Positions 1 to 5,663 are shown, counted from the stretch's first letter. The stretch is DNA of 10,169 nucleotides from Bacteriovorax stolpii (GCA_945862475.1 CAMAYW010000052.1:1-10169); one strand, 5' to 3'. The notes: generated by a model not told the origin, from the letters alone. Made by a program: numbers and translations.

Positions 1-131
1 ACGAAAGGCTCATTAAAATGAGAGAAGGCTTTAAAAAGCATATCCTCACAGAAGAGCTATGCCGTAAGTGCACCTATATTAAAAGATTTGAAAAGAAAGC
101 CATCACCAATAGCGCCCCTACACCAATTTAA
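1..131 (+). CDS. C-terminal fragment of a CxxC-tailed protein (possible radical SAM/SPASM)
   Basis: An open frame enters from the left edge (first full codon at position 3) and stops with TAA at 129-131, giving 42 visible residues. The fragment is basic and contains the stretch LCRKCTYIKR, a CxxC pair close to the C-terminus. Radical SAM proteins with SPASM or twitch extensions often end in such an 'LC..C.Y' segment that binds an auxiliary iron-sulfur cluster, so that is the best guess. The catalytic CxxxCxxC part would lie outside the window, so the family is unproven. The lexA promoter starts only 18 bp after the stop, and no terminator hairpin is visible between them. Confidence 0.5.
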   Translation, partial: ERLIKMREGFKKHILTEELCRKCTYIKRFEKKAITNSAPTPI

Positions 132-149
132 AAAAATTATTTATTTTTC

Positions 150-178
150 TTGAACTACGGAAAAAGTACGCTTATACT
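150..178 (+). promoter_or_regulatory. sigma-70 promoter of lexA
   Basis: TTGAAC (150-155) and TATACT (173-178) are separated by exactly 17 bp, close to the housekeeping consensus. The predicted start of transcription is near 185, about 25 nt before the lexA ATG. The spacer is filled by the first of two repeated operator-like boxes, so a bound repressor would exclude RNA polymerase. Confidence 0.8.
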
Positions 179-201
179 TATTTTACTACGGAAAAAATAC
201 G
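155..201 (+). promoter_or_regulatory. Two direct-repeat operator boxes (probable LexA autoregulatory site)
   Basis: The 16-mer CTACGGAAAAAGTACG (155-170) recurs as CTACGGAAAAAATACG (186-201) with one mismatch, 31 bp apart, about three helical turns, so both copies face the same side of the DNA. Box 1 lies between -35 and -10. Box 2 covers the predicted transcription start and reaches the ribosome binding site region. Inside each box TACG recurs 11 bp apart. Neither the E. coli CTG-N10-CAG pattern nor the Gram-positive GAAC-N4-GTTC pattern is present. Autoregulation by LexA is inferred from position and from LexA biology. Confidence 0.7.
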
Positions 202-210
202 GAGAATCGT

Positions 211-804
211 ATGGCCCTTACAAAAAAACAAAAAGAAGTCTTAGATTTTATAACTGGCTATGTACGAGAAAATGGCTATTCCCCTACTCAAAAAGAAATC
301 CAAGAGCATTTTGGATTTAAATCTCTGGGATCGGTCCAAGACTATATCAAGTATCTCACGACAGGTGGTTACCTTAATAACGACTCTCACTCTGTACGAG
401 GACTAATGCCTTCAGCGGTTCAGCAAAACTCAGAAGAAATCCCACTTTTGGGAAATATCGCTGCAGGGATTCCCATTGAAGCGATTGAAAATAGTGACAT
501 GATTAGTGTTCCTGTTCATATGCTTGGAAAGGGATCGCATTATGCGCTTAAAGTAAAAGGCGAATCAATGAAGGATGACGGCATTCTTAATGGTGATATT
601 GCAATTATTAAGCACCAAACTCAAGCAGAAAACGGACAAATTGTAGTTGCTGTTGTAGATAATGAAACAACTTTGAAAAGATACTTCAAAAAATCAAAAC
701 AGATTGAGTTACATCCGGCCAATGAGATGATGAAACCAATCATTATAAAAGATAAAGATTGTGAAATCCGAGGCTTGATGGTTGGCCTGATTAGAACTTA
801 CTAA
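211..804 (+). CDS. lexA: LexA SOS repressor
   Basis: At 197 residues this has normal LexA length and both expected domains. Residues 1-65 form the winged helix-turn-helix (GYSPTQKEI ... SVQDYIKYL). Residues 78-197 form the S24 self-cleaving domain. The cleavage site is the Ala85-Gly86 bond in GNIAAGIP. The catalytic serine is Ser119 in GESM and the general base is Lys156 in TTLKRYF. RecA-ssDNA filaments would trigger self-cleavage and derepress DNA-damage genes. GGAG precedes the ATG (201-204), making the leader short. The recognition-helix region differs from that of E. coli LexA, which fits the unusual operator boxes in its own promoter. A UmuD-type protein is ruled out by the intact N-terminal DNA-binding domain. 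Confidence 0.96.
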   Translation: MALTKKQKEVLDFITGYVRENGYSPTQKEIQEHFGFKSLGSVQDYIKYLTTGGYLNNDSHSVRGLMPSAVQQNSEEIPLLGNIAAGIPIEAIENSDMISVPVHMLGKGSHYALKVKGESMKDDGILNGDIAIIKHQTQAENGQIVVAVVDNETTLKRYFKKSKQIELHPANEMMKPIIIKDKDCEIRGLMVGLIRTY

Positions 805-858
805 ATAATAAATTCAAGAACACGTTTCTTAGCTTTATATTCGTCAAGGAGGACGTTT

Positions 859-1056
859 ATGCTCGCACACACACTTTTTTCAAACAATGAAACTCAAATG
901 AATGATGTAGAATTTTTTGCCAAGATTCAATTTGAACTCATCAATCGATATTCAATTGATGAAAAACTGGCATCAGAAATGGCTTGGGACTTAATGGAAG
1001 TTTTATCTGCGGTTGACGGTGACATCGATATCTTCGAGAAGTATTTTCTGCAATAA
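859..1056 (+). CDS. Small acidic protein of unknown function downstream of lexA
   Basis: A 65-residue acidic protein with no signal peptide or membrane segment. It looks mostly helical (EFFAKIQFELINRY, EKLASEMAWDLMEVL). I do not recognise the family. A very strong ribosome binding site, AAGGAGG at 846-852, sits 6 nt before the ATG and supports both the gene and this start; the later Met14 has no such site. The gap from lexA is 54 bp with only a weak 5-bp hairpin (AAGAA/TTCTT, 816-830) and no T-run, so co-transcription with lexA is plausible. If so, it would be an SOS-regulated small protein. No motif indicates its activity. Confidence 0.8.
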   Translation: MLAHTLFSNNETQMNDVEFFAKIQFELINRYSIDEKLASEMAWDLMEVLSAVDGDIDIFEKYFLQ

Positions 1057-1162
1057 ATTAACTTCTTATTTCAATTTAAAATTTAATACTACGTAGTGAA
1101 CATCTTGTGGCGAATGGCACAGATACAGTTTGCTACGTAAATTTTATCCCTAGGAGAATTAT
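1057..1162. promoter_or_regulatory. Short intergenic region with TACGTA palindromes
   Basis: This region between the 65-aa gene and the 29-aa peptide gene holds the perfect 10-bp palindrome ACTACGTAGT (1088-1097) and a second TACGTA core (1134-1139), centred 44 bp apart. Both contain CTACG, the pentamer that opens each of the two lexA promoter boxes. No convincing -35/-10 pair or terminator is visible. An operator role is a hypothesis only. Confidence 0.3.
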
Positions 1163-1252
1163 ATGGTAACAGAACAGGATCTTTGGATAAGCAAATCATT
1201 TCTAATACTCATTGGGAGCTTTATTATTTTTTCAGTTGTGGGTACATTTTAA
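1163..1252 (+). CDS. 29-aa single-pass membrane peptide
   Basis: A short frame runs from ATG 1163 to TAA 1250-1252 and encodes 29 residues. It starts MVTEQDLWISK, followed by a continuous hydrophobic stretch at about residues 13-27 (FLILIGSFIIFSVVG). TAGGAG lies 7 nt before the ATG, a well-placed ribosome binding site that supports real translation. The stop overlaps the stop of the opposite-strand DUF5522-like gene: TTAA at 1249-1252 supplies TAA on both strands. Size and topology recall small membrane peptides such as the SOS-induced TisB type (also 29 aa in E. coli), but the sequence is not similar and the C-terminus lacks the positive charges common in such toxins. Function unknown. Confidence 0.55.
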   Translation: MVTEQDLWISKSFLILIGSFIIFSVVGTF

Positions 1253-1623
1253 AAAAGATAGGCCTCAACGAGTTCTTTACTAATGCCTTGATGAGAAAAT
1301 TCTTCTTTTAGAATTAATTCTTTAATCACAATATGATTTTTTAAAACAATTCCACATGTAACTCCCTTAAGAGTCAAGAATAAGGCATTGTCCGGAAGGA
1401 AATCCTTCCAGGCAATGTTCACATTTTTATGAAAAAGTATTTGAGAAACGAGATTTTCATCATGTTGATCAATCTTTTTAAAGTCTAAACCATGTTTTTT
1501 AATCGTATGGCCAAAGGGACAATGAAGACAAGAAGACTGGCAACAACGTCCACGTTTCCTGTGAAACTCACTGGTGAAGACGGTGTAACCTTCGGTATCT
1601 AAATAAGAAAGCTCTTTTGACAT
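1249..1623 (-). CDS. DUF5522-like cysteine-motif protein
   Basis: A 124-residue cytoplasmic protein. Residues 8-38 match the DUF5522 pattern as I remember it: G-Y-T-V-F-T-S-E-F-H-x-K-R-G followed by CCQSSCLHCPF, with Cys27, Cys28, Cys32 and Cys35 and an adjacent His34. Such a cluster suggests metal (Zn or Fe) binding. DUF5522 proteins are usually short and end near this motif. This one carries about 85 extra residues of unrecognised sequence, so it may be a fusion or an extended variant. No Shine-Dalgarno sequence precedes the ATG; instead a TATAAT (1631-1636, read on -) lies 7 nt upstream, so the mRNA may be leaderless. Biochemical role unknown. Confidence 0.75.
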   Translation of the reverse strand: MSKELSYLDTEGYTVFTSEFHRKRGRCCQSSCLHCPFGHTIKKHGLDFKKIDQHDENLVSQILFHKNVNIAWKDFLPDNALFLTLKGVTCGIVLKNHIVIKELILKEEFSHQGISKELVEAYLF

Positions 1624-1630
1624 AAAGTGA

Positions 1631-1638
1631 ATTATACT
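1631..1638. promoter_or_regulatory. Overlapping divergent -10 boxes between two possibly leaderless genes
   Basis: ATTATACT reads as TATACT on + (1633-1638) and as TATAAT on - (1636-1631). On + there are 6 nt to the ATG at 1645; on - there are 7 nt to the ATG at 1623. Transcription starting about 7 nt after each -10 would begin at or next to the start codon on both strands. Neither gene has a recognisable ribosome binding site. -35 elements are weak; a TTGACA at 1617-1622 is only 10 bp from the + strand -10 and cannot serve it. Confidence 0.5.
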
Positions 1639-1644
1639 AAAGAA

Positions 1645-2391
1645 ATGTGGTTTTTACTTCTAATTTCTAGTTTTATCGTTTCGGCAGATGAGCAGGCGGT
1701 TGAAAAGTATTGTGCCGTATCATCAACAGAGTCAGAACTCATCTTTAGAGATTTAACCCCACTCATTTTACCTTCAGAGGAAATAACCAAACAAGAAAAT
1801 TGCCTTATACTGAAACTGAAGGCCCATCGCCGATCTTTCATTGAATCCTACGTCATTAAAAATTACCCGAATATCCAGATCTCATTTTCTAGTGCTGAAA
1901 TAAAAAGGGAAACTTGCTTTCTTAAGGTGGAGAAAATAAAACGAAAAAATTCTGAGTCGCTTGACCTTGCCTCCACGTCCGGCATATCTGTCTCATCAAA
2001 TGTGGATCAGCAATCAGAGAAAGAAACGATAAGCATTCAAACGATCAATGACTTTGAACTTAGTGCTGATCAAAAGCAGATAAAAGGGAACTGTCGCTAC
2101 ATCACAAAAAACTTATATGAGATTAAAATTAGTGTTCATCAAAATCCTAAACCCATAACTCCCCCGAATCTTCCACAGGGGACAATTGTGATCATAAATA
2201 CGCCTCCTCCCCAACAAGAGACCAGCTCACTTTCAACAGTCATTCAACTTAATCGTGGCCAAAGAATTGAACTTGGAAGTTTTTTTAAAAAACTAAACAA
2301 TACCTCACATGAAATTTCCATAAAACCCAATCTACAAGTTGATCGTTCAGAAAATATTAGTGAGGAACAAGTTTTTCTTAGTCTTGAATAG
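1645..2391 (+). CDS. Exported protein of unknown function
   Basis: 248 residues from ATG 1645; an in-frame GTG at 1627 would add six. The ATG is preferred because the protein then begins with a compact signal peptide (MWFLLLISSFIVSA, cleavage expected before DEQ) and because the -10 box would lie inside the longer reading. The mature part is beta/polar with scattered cysteines, a Ser-rich stretch near the middle, and a proline-rich linker (PKPITPPNLPQG ... NTPPPQQ) before a C-terminal segment. No family recognised. It should act in the periplasm or outside the cell. The divergent partner is the DUF5522-like gene. The sigma-54 promoter region of RNA copy A follows within 100 bp. Confidence 0.75.
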   Translation: MWFLLLISSFIVSADEQAVEKYCAVSSTESELIFRDLTPLILPSEEITKQENCLILKLKAHRRSFIESYVIKNYPNIQISFSSAEIKRETCFLKVEKIKRKNSESLDLASTSGISVSSNVDQQSEKETISIQTINDFELSADQKQIKGNCRYITKNLYEIKISVHQNPKPITPPNLPQGTIVIINTPPPQQETSSLSTVIQLNRGQRIELGSFFKKLNNTSHEISIKPNLQVDRSENISEEQVFLSLE

Positions 2392-2405
2392 AAAAAGTGA
2401 ACTCG

Positions 2406-2433
2406 TGCCACACTTTATTTCATCTTTGTGGCA
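2406..2433. promoter_or_regulatory. Inverted repeat upstream of sigma-54 promoter A (candidate activator site)
   Basis: TGCCACA (2406-2412) and TGTGGCA (2427-2433) form a perfect 7-bp inverted repeat with a 14-bp spacer. Arm centres are 21 bp apart, two helical turns, and the site lies about 75-100 bp upstream of the predicted start, the usual place for an enhancer-binding activator of sigma-54 polymerase. It could instead be a weak hairpin at the end of the upstream gene, but no T-run follows it. Confidence 0.45.
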
Positions 2434-2480
2434 AAATGACCAAAAAGGTAATCATTTTATTTTTTTATCCTTTTCACAAT

Positions 2481-2497
2481 TTGGCACAGTGGTTGCT
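2481..2497 (+). promoter_or_regulatory. sigma-54 (-24/-12) promoter A
   Basis: TTGGCACAGTGGTTGCT matches the RpoN consensus TTGGCACRNNNNTTGCW at every defined position, with GG (2483-2484) and GC (2495-2496) separated by exactly 10 bp. Transcription is expected to start near 2507. The intergenic position and the conserved RNA-like element directly downstream support use as a promoter. Confidence 0.8.
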
Positions 2498-2506
2498 TAT
2501 TCTTTC

Positions 2507-2663
2507 TTGAGCAGGGGGGGCGAACTCCATAATAGTTCAAGAAATATCCCTGGATTAAATTGGCCAACCACTAAATTAATCCTCAAAAAGCCCATCCAAT
2601 AATTTCAACGTTCCTCTCTCTGCAGGTTGAAAATAAAAAAGCCCGAGATTCCTCGGGCTTTTT
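2507..2663 (+). ncRNA. Candidate sigma-54-dependent structured small RNA, copy A
   Basis: About 157 nt from the predicted start to the end of an intrinsic terminator, with no convincing reading frame. Predicted structure: closing helix P1 2511-2520 with 2614-2623 (10 bp, three G-U); P2 2522-2526 with 2534-2538 (GAACT/AGTTC, 7-nt loop); TCCCT 2547-2551; P3 2552-2582, a 31-nt hairpin with ACCAC in its loop; a 27-nt linker; conserved GTTCC 2610-2614. All elements recur in the same order and spacing at 7586-7715, with compensatory changes in P1 and P3. An alternative hairpin, TTTCAAC 2603-2609 with GTTGAAA 2626-2632, would compete with P1 and expose the CU-rich strand. Family unknown; a trans-acting regulator is one possibility. 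Ends are predictions. Confidence 0.75.
2635..2663. terminator. Bidirectional intrinsic terminator
   Basis: GCCCGAG (2641-2647), loop ATTC, CTCGGGC (2652-2658), with A6 before and T5 after. It can end RNA copy A on + and, read on the other strand, the 142/138-aa gene whose stop is at 2684. Confidence 0.92.
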
Positions 2664-2683
2664 ACTTAAAAAAAGAATCAAAA

Positions 2684-3100
2684 TTATTCAGCGAGAAGTG
2701 TCATGGTTACTGCTGTTGCAATACGGTGAAGACGTGATCCCGATTTTACCACCAAAGAGATATTTTCCATTTGAGAGTCATCAGAAGAAATTTCTAAAAA
2801 GAGTTCTCTTAACGTTGGTTGTCTAACGTCTTCAACAGTCTTAACTAAACCCTTCATCATATCATCGTTAAGCCCAACTAACTCATCTTTTAATTGTTCC
2901 TTACCAGCAACTCCTCTCGATTGCACTGTGGCAATTGTTGAAGCGAAAGGAACCAAAGCCGTTACTGTTGCTGACTCCATAAGTCTTGTCGCCGTTGCAA
3001 AAGGAGAAAGAGTAGATGCCGTCGATGCCTCAATTCCTGTCTGAGAAAAAGCCTGACCAATTGATAAAACCATAGCTGCAATAATTAAAATGTTTTTCAT
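2684..3100 (-). CDS. Small exported protein of unknown function
   Basis: 138 residues from the ATG at 3098-3100. An earlier in-frame ATG at 3112 would add MEGI. The later start is preferred because GGAGGG (3105-3110, read on -) sits 4 nt before it and because it gives a clean signal peptide (MKNILIIAAMVLSIGQAFS, then QTG). The mature protein is small, rich in Ala, Thr and Ser in its first half (ASTASTLSPFATATRLM) and has a more charged helical second half. No cysteines and no recognised family. The upstream 622-aa gene stops in TAATG immediately before this ribosome binding site, so translation is probably coupled and the two exported proteins are likely made together. Confidence 0.78.
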   Translation of the reverse strand: MKNILIIAAMVLSIGQAFSQTGIEASTASTLSPFATATRLMESATVTALVPFASTIATVQSRGVAGKEQLKDELVGLNDDMMKGLVKTVEDVRQPTLRELFLEISSDDSQMENISLVVKSGSRLHRIATAVTMTLLAE

Positions 3101-3111
3101 AATTCCCTCCA

Positions 3112-4980
3112 TTAATTTGGGTTTGTTGTTATTTGTGTTAGAAAACTTGTTGTTATCATTTTTATTTTCTTTAAATATTCCAATTCAAAAGTTTCTTTTT
3201 CGAAAACGTCTGCTTTTAGTAATGATTCGAGTGAAATCATTTGCTGATCGAGACTTTGCTTAATATCGCTTTTTCGTTTGGTTAAAAATGAGTTGAATTG
3301 GTGATTAAACTCTTCAGGAAGGGGCACGCCAAATTTTGATGAAACAACCTGCCAAGGCTGCATGTTCATCAGTTTTAAAGATTCACCCATCTCAGTAATT
3401 TTATCTTTAAGATCTTGATCACCATCCATCTTCTTCATAATATTCTTTGGGAGAGACTGCAAAAACCTTGCAGCAAGATAACGCTCAAAATGAATTAATT
3501 TGATGATCAATTGTTTTTGCTCAGAAAGTGATAGCATCTTTATAGAGTCAATAAAACTCTCATAATCCTCTAGACGTTTTTCAGCGGAAGTTTTTTTGAA
3601 AAATATCTCCATATTTTTTTGATGGTAAGAAGAAAAATGTTTTCTCAGTTCTTGAAAAATGGAATTGTAGTCATCATACATGCTAGGAATAAGTAATTTC
3701 CTCTTAATCATCTCTTCCCTAGTTAAATCTTCAATCACGCCATCAGAAAGGTCATGTCTTTTATTGATGATATCTCTGAAGATTTTTTTAGGTGTAATTG
3801 AGCCAATGAGTTCACTTTCTTCATTTGTAAGTGAAGCTGAGAGATGTTTAACTGCCTCTGTGCCACAATTATTATTTAAGAAGTAATAACGACCTTGATA
3901 AGTCCAAAATCTTTCTAAAGTCAGATCAATAAATTCTTCTTTTTGAGACTGAGTTAATTTAAGTGGAATGCTATAGAGGTCTCTTAATTCAAATTTTGTG
4001 TATTCTTGTTGAACTTCAAGATACCGAAGGACAAAGAGCTGAGAAGGATACTCGCCAGTAATTCCTTTCGTGTAGCTTATGTTAAAGTCTGTCATATGCG
4101 CCCTGTAACTCAAGGCCAGGTGATGTGAAACGTCCTCTAAGCATTCAGGACCAGGAACTTTTCTGTGAGGTGCACAGACGACTAAACGAAACATCGCATG
4201 TCCCCAACGAGACATGAGCTCTCTTCCCTGACCAGCAAATAAATAATGAATTTGGTAAATACGATCAGGGTTAATTGATACTGCCAGTTGATAGTTATCT
4301 TCAAGATAAGCAGATTGAACTAAGACATTATTATTTTTTAAACAATTGCCTTTGAGGGCCACCTTCATTTTATTCGCCAAAAACTGCGCTGTTGCAGGAC
4401 GACGGCACTCAAATTCTGGATCTAGAAATAGATACTCGGTATTAACGGCAAGGGATTCTTCAAGATTTTTAAATTCATATGCATCTGGAGATGTCGCTGC
4501 ATTGTGATTAATAAGTTCCTTCTTAGAATTGTTCGTTACACGCTTAACTCCTACAATCCGTTGGAATTGAGGGTCGAGGCTCATTCGCTCTTGATTATCT
4601 TTGACATGGGTTAGTTCATGAATGATCACCGCATTTAACATTTGAGAAAAAGATCTATGCCCACAGTTAAAAGAATTCGTATTATTTTTTGCTAATTGAA
4701 CCAACTTAGAACTGATAAGAATTTTATTCTTTCTAGTTAAACCAAATTTTGCGTCAGGATGAATTCTACAAAGATCTTCTTTTTCAAAATATTTATCTGT
4801 TGTGAGAGCAATTTCTTCAACCGAGATTTCTCCGAGTTTCGAATCAAGGAAATGGGCAGGAAGAATATTTAGAACTTCAGCAACCCTACTCAAAAAGAAT
4901 TCTGATCCTTTCGGCTGAATCGTTGCTGAGAAACCGAGGATAGGTAAAAATAATATAAGAATGAAAGGTACTTTAAACAT
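3112..4980 (-). CDS. Exported HExxH + DUF4105 (Lnb-type periplasmic domain) protein
   Basis: 622 residues with a signal peptide (MFKVPFILILFLPILGFSA). Residues 25-190 hold a zinc-protease signature: HELTH at 121-125, with ENLEESLAVN-type context near 172-180 (Glu174/Glu175) as candidate third ligand. Residues 240-385 look like DUF4105: LFAGQGRELMSRWGHAMFR with the hallmark WGH (His261), and FLNNNCGTEA with Cys372, a likely His/Cys pair. In Pfam, DUF4105 corresponds to the periplasmic domain of Lnb, linked to lipoprotein acylation in Bacteroides; whether that activity applies here is inference. Residues 400-622 are helical and charged, with no recognised fold and no membrane anchor. AGAGG lies 7 nt before the ATG and TATAAT lies at 5001-5006. 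It heads a two-gene operon. Confidence 0.85.
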   Translation of the reverse strand: MFKVPFILILFLPILGFSATIQPKGSEFFLSRVAEVLNILPAHFLDSKLGEISVEEIALTTDKYFEKEDLCRIHPDAKFGLTRKNKILISSKLVQLAKNNTNSFNCGHRSFSQMLNAVIIHELTHVKDNQERMSLDPQFQRIVGVKRVTNNSKKELINHNAATSPDAYEFKNLEESLAVNTEYLFLDPEFECRRPATAQFLANKMKVALKGNCLKNNNVLVQSAYLEDNYQLAVSINPDRIYQIHYLFAGQGRELMSRWGHAMFRLVVCAPHRKVPGPECLEDVSHHLALSYRAHMTDFNISYTKGITGEYPSQLFVLRYLEVQQEYTKFELRDLYSIPLKLTQSQKEEFIDLTLERFWTYQGRYYFLNNNCGTEAVKHLSASLTNEESELIGSITPKKIFRDIINKRHDLSDGVIEDLTREEMIKRKLLIPSMYDDYNSIFQELRKHFSSYHQKNMEIFFKKTSAEKRLEDYESFIDSIKMLSLSEQKQLIIKLIHFERYLAARFLQSLPKNIMKKMDGDQDLKDKITEMGESLKLMNMQPWQVVSSKFGVPLPEEFNHQFNSFLTKRKSDIKQSLDQQMISLESLLKADVFEKETFELEYLKKIKMITTSFLTQITTNPN

Positions 4981-5000
4981 TCATTGCCTCTTTAGAGTGG

Positions 5001-5006
5001 ATTATA
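5001..5006 (-). promoter_or_regulatory. -10 box for the HExxH/DUF4105 operon
   Basis: TATAAT on the minus strand, 20 bp before the start codon at 4980, is a perfect -10. The hexamer at 17-bp spacing (5024-5029, CGTAGA) is a poor -35, so the promoter may be weak or activator-dependent. Confidence 0.5.
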
Positions 5007-5039
5007 GCCAACTCAACTCGCTCTCTACGCTCGATTGTA

Positions 5040-5195
5040 TTTTTTAATCAGAATGTCTAATTCCTAGACACCTAGGCCGATAAATGAGGGCTTAAGTGAT
5101 TGTTTTAACAAACATCCCATATCTTTAAGCTCAGGCTTCCCCCATAGGATTCCGATAAGTTCATGGGAGAGACGCAATTGCGTTAATGTATATCC
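5040..5195. promoter_or_regulatory. Divergent intergenic region with palindrome ACGCAATTGCGT
   Basis: This stretch separates the two outward-facing exported-protein operons. A perfect 12-bp palindrome, ACGCAATTGCGT (5172-5183), ends 12 bp before the ATG of the 155-aa gene and could be an operator. A looser inverted repeat, GCTTAA (5090-5095) with TTAAGC (5125-5130), encloses TGTTTTAACA. No consensus sigma-70 or sigma-54 promoter for the rightward genes is evident, and there is no gene. Confidence 0.4.
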
Positions 5196-5663
5196 ATGAT
5201 TAAGTCTTTAATGATTCTCGTTGTTCTCTTCTTTATCTCGATCAAAGCCGAGGCTAAACAATTTGACCTCAAGGCTGGAGAGAAAAAGCTTCAACTAGAG
5301 CTCTCAGATGTTGAGTTTAGCCAATTTTGTGGGACTCAATCATTTGGATGTGCTCGGCTTAAACTTTTAAAAGAAGATAAAAATTTAGAAGTCGCTTTCA
5401 TAAGAGTATTAACCGATAAACTAAAGATCAGTGCTCTTCCAAGCTATTGTCAAGAAACTTTCAAACATATGGGGAAAATTGTCTCAGATCAAAAAGATTT
5501 TTTAGAAAAAAGCGAAAAAGACTCTTACCAATGTTCATGGGAATCGGGAAATGAATTAACGACTATTATTTGGAAAAATGGAATTACGATTTTAATATCA
5601 ACAAGTCATTTAGCTTTTAATGAAACACTCATTCGCCAATTGAAGCAGGCCTCCATCATATGA
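5196..5663 (+). CDS. Small exported cysteine-containing protein of unknown function
   Basis: 155 residues with a signal peptide (MIKSLMILVVLFFISIKAEA, then KQF). The mature domain has exactly four cysteines, Cys45, Cys52 (FCGTQSFGC), Cys85 and Cys113, which could make two disulfides in the periplasm. Alternating hydrophobic strands (KLQLELSDVEF, ELTTIIWKNGITILIST) suggest a compact beta-rich fold. No family recognised. The ATG lacks a recognisable ribosome binding site; GGGAGAGA is 24 nt upstream and separated by an in-frame stop (5184), so no earlier start is possible. It overlaps the next gene by ATGA, implying coupled expression and perhaps a shared function. Confidence 0.78.
   Translation: MIKSLMILVVLFFISIKAEAKQFDLKAGEKKLQLELSDVEFSQFCGTQSFGCARLKLLKEDKNLEVAFIRVLTDKLKISALPSYCQETFKHMGKIVSDQKDFLEKSEKDSYQCSWESGNELTTIIWKNGITILISTSHLAFNETLIRQLKQASII

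Noticed and set aside
816..830. GAACACGTTTC after lexA, similar to a Gram-positive SOS box
   Set aside because: Spacing is one base short of GAAC-N4-GTTC and it lies after lexA rather than in a promoter; it also looks like a weak 5-bp hairpin.
1115..1134. TGGCAC ... TTGCT resembling a third sigma-54 promoter upstream of the 29-aa peptide
   Set aside because: GG and GC are separated by 14 bp instead of the required 10.
1617..1638. TTGACA followed by TATACT as a sigma-70 promoter
   Set aside because: The spacer is only 10 bp; the pair cannot be used together.
2436..2510. 24-aa hydrophobic frame starting MTKKVIILFF
   Set aside because: No ribosome binding site, and it overlaps the sigma-54 promoter itself, ending near the predicted transcription start.
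2339..2602. 87-codon frame on + across the 2392-2602 intergenic region
   Set aside because: It starts at a TTG inside the exported-protein gene without a ribosome binding site, and crosses the sigma-54 promoter and the RNA A helices; copy B has no matching frame.
3860..3870. TGTGGCACA-like site on the minus strand as sigma-54 promoter
   Set aside because: It lies inside the HExxH/DUF4105 coding region and lacks a correctly spaced TTGC element.
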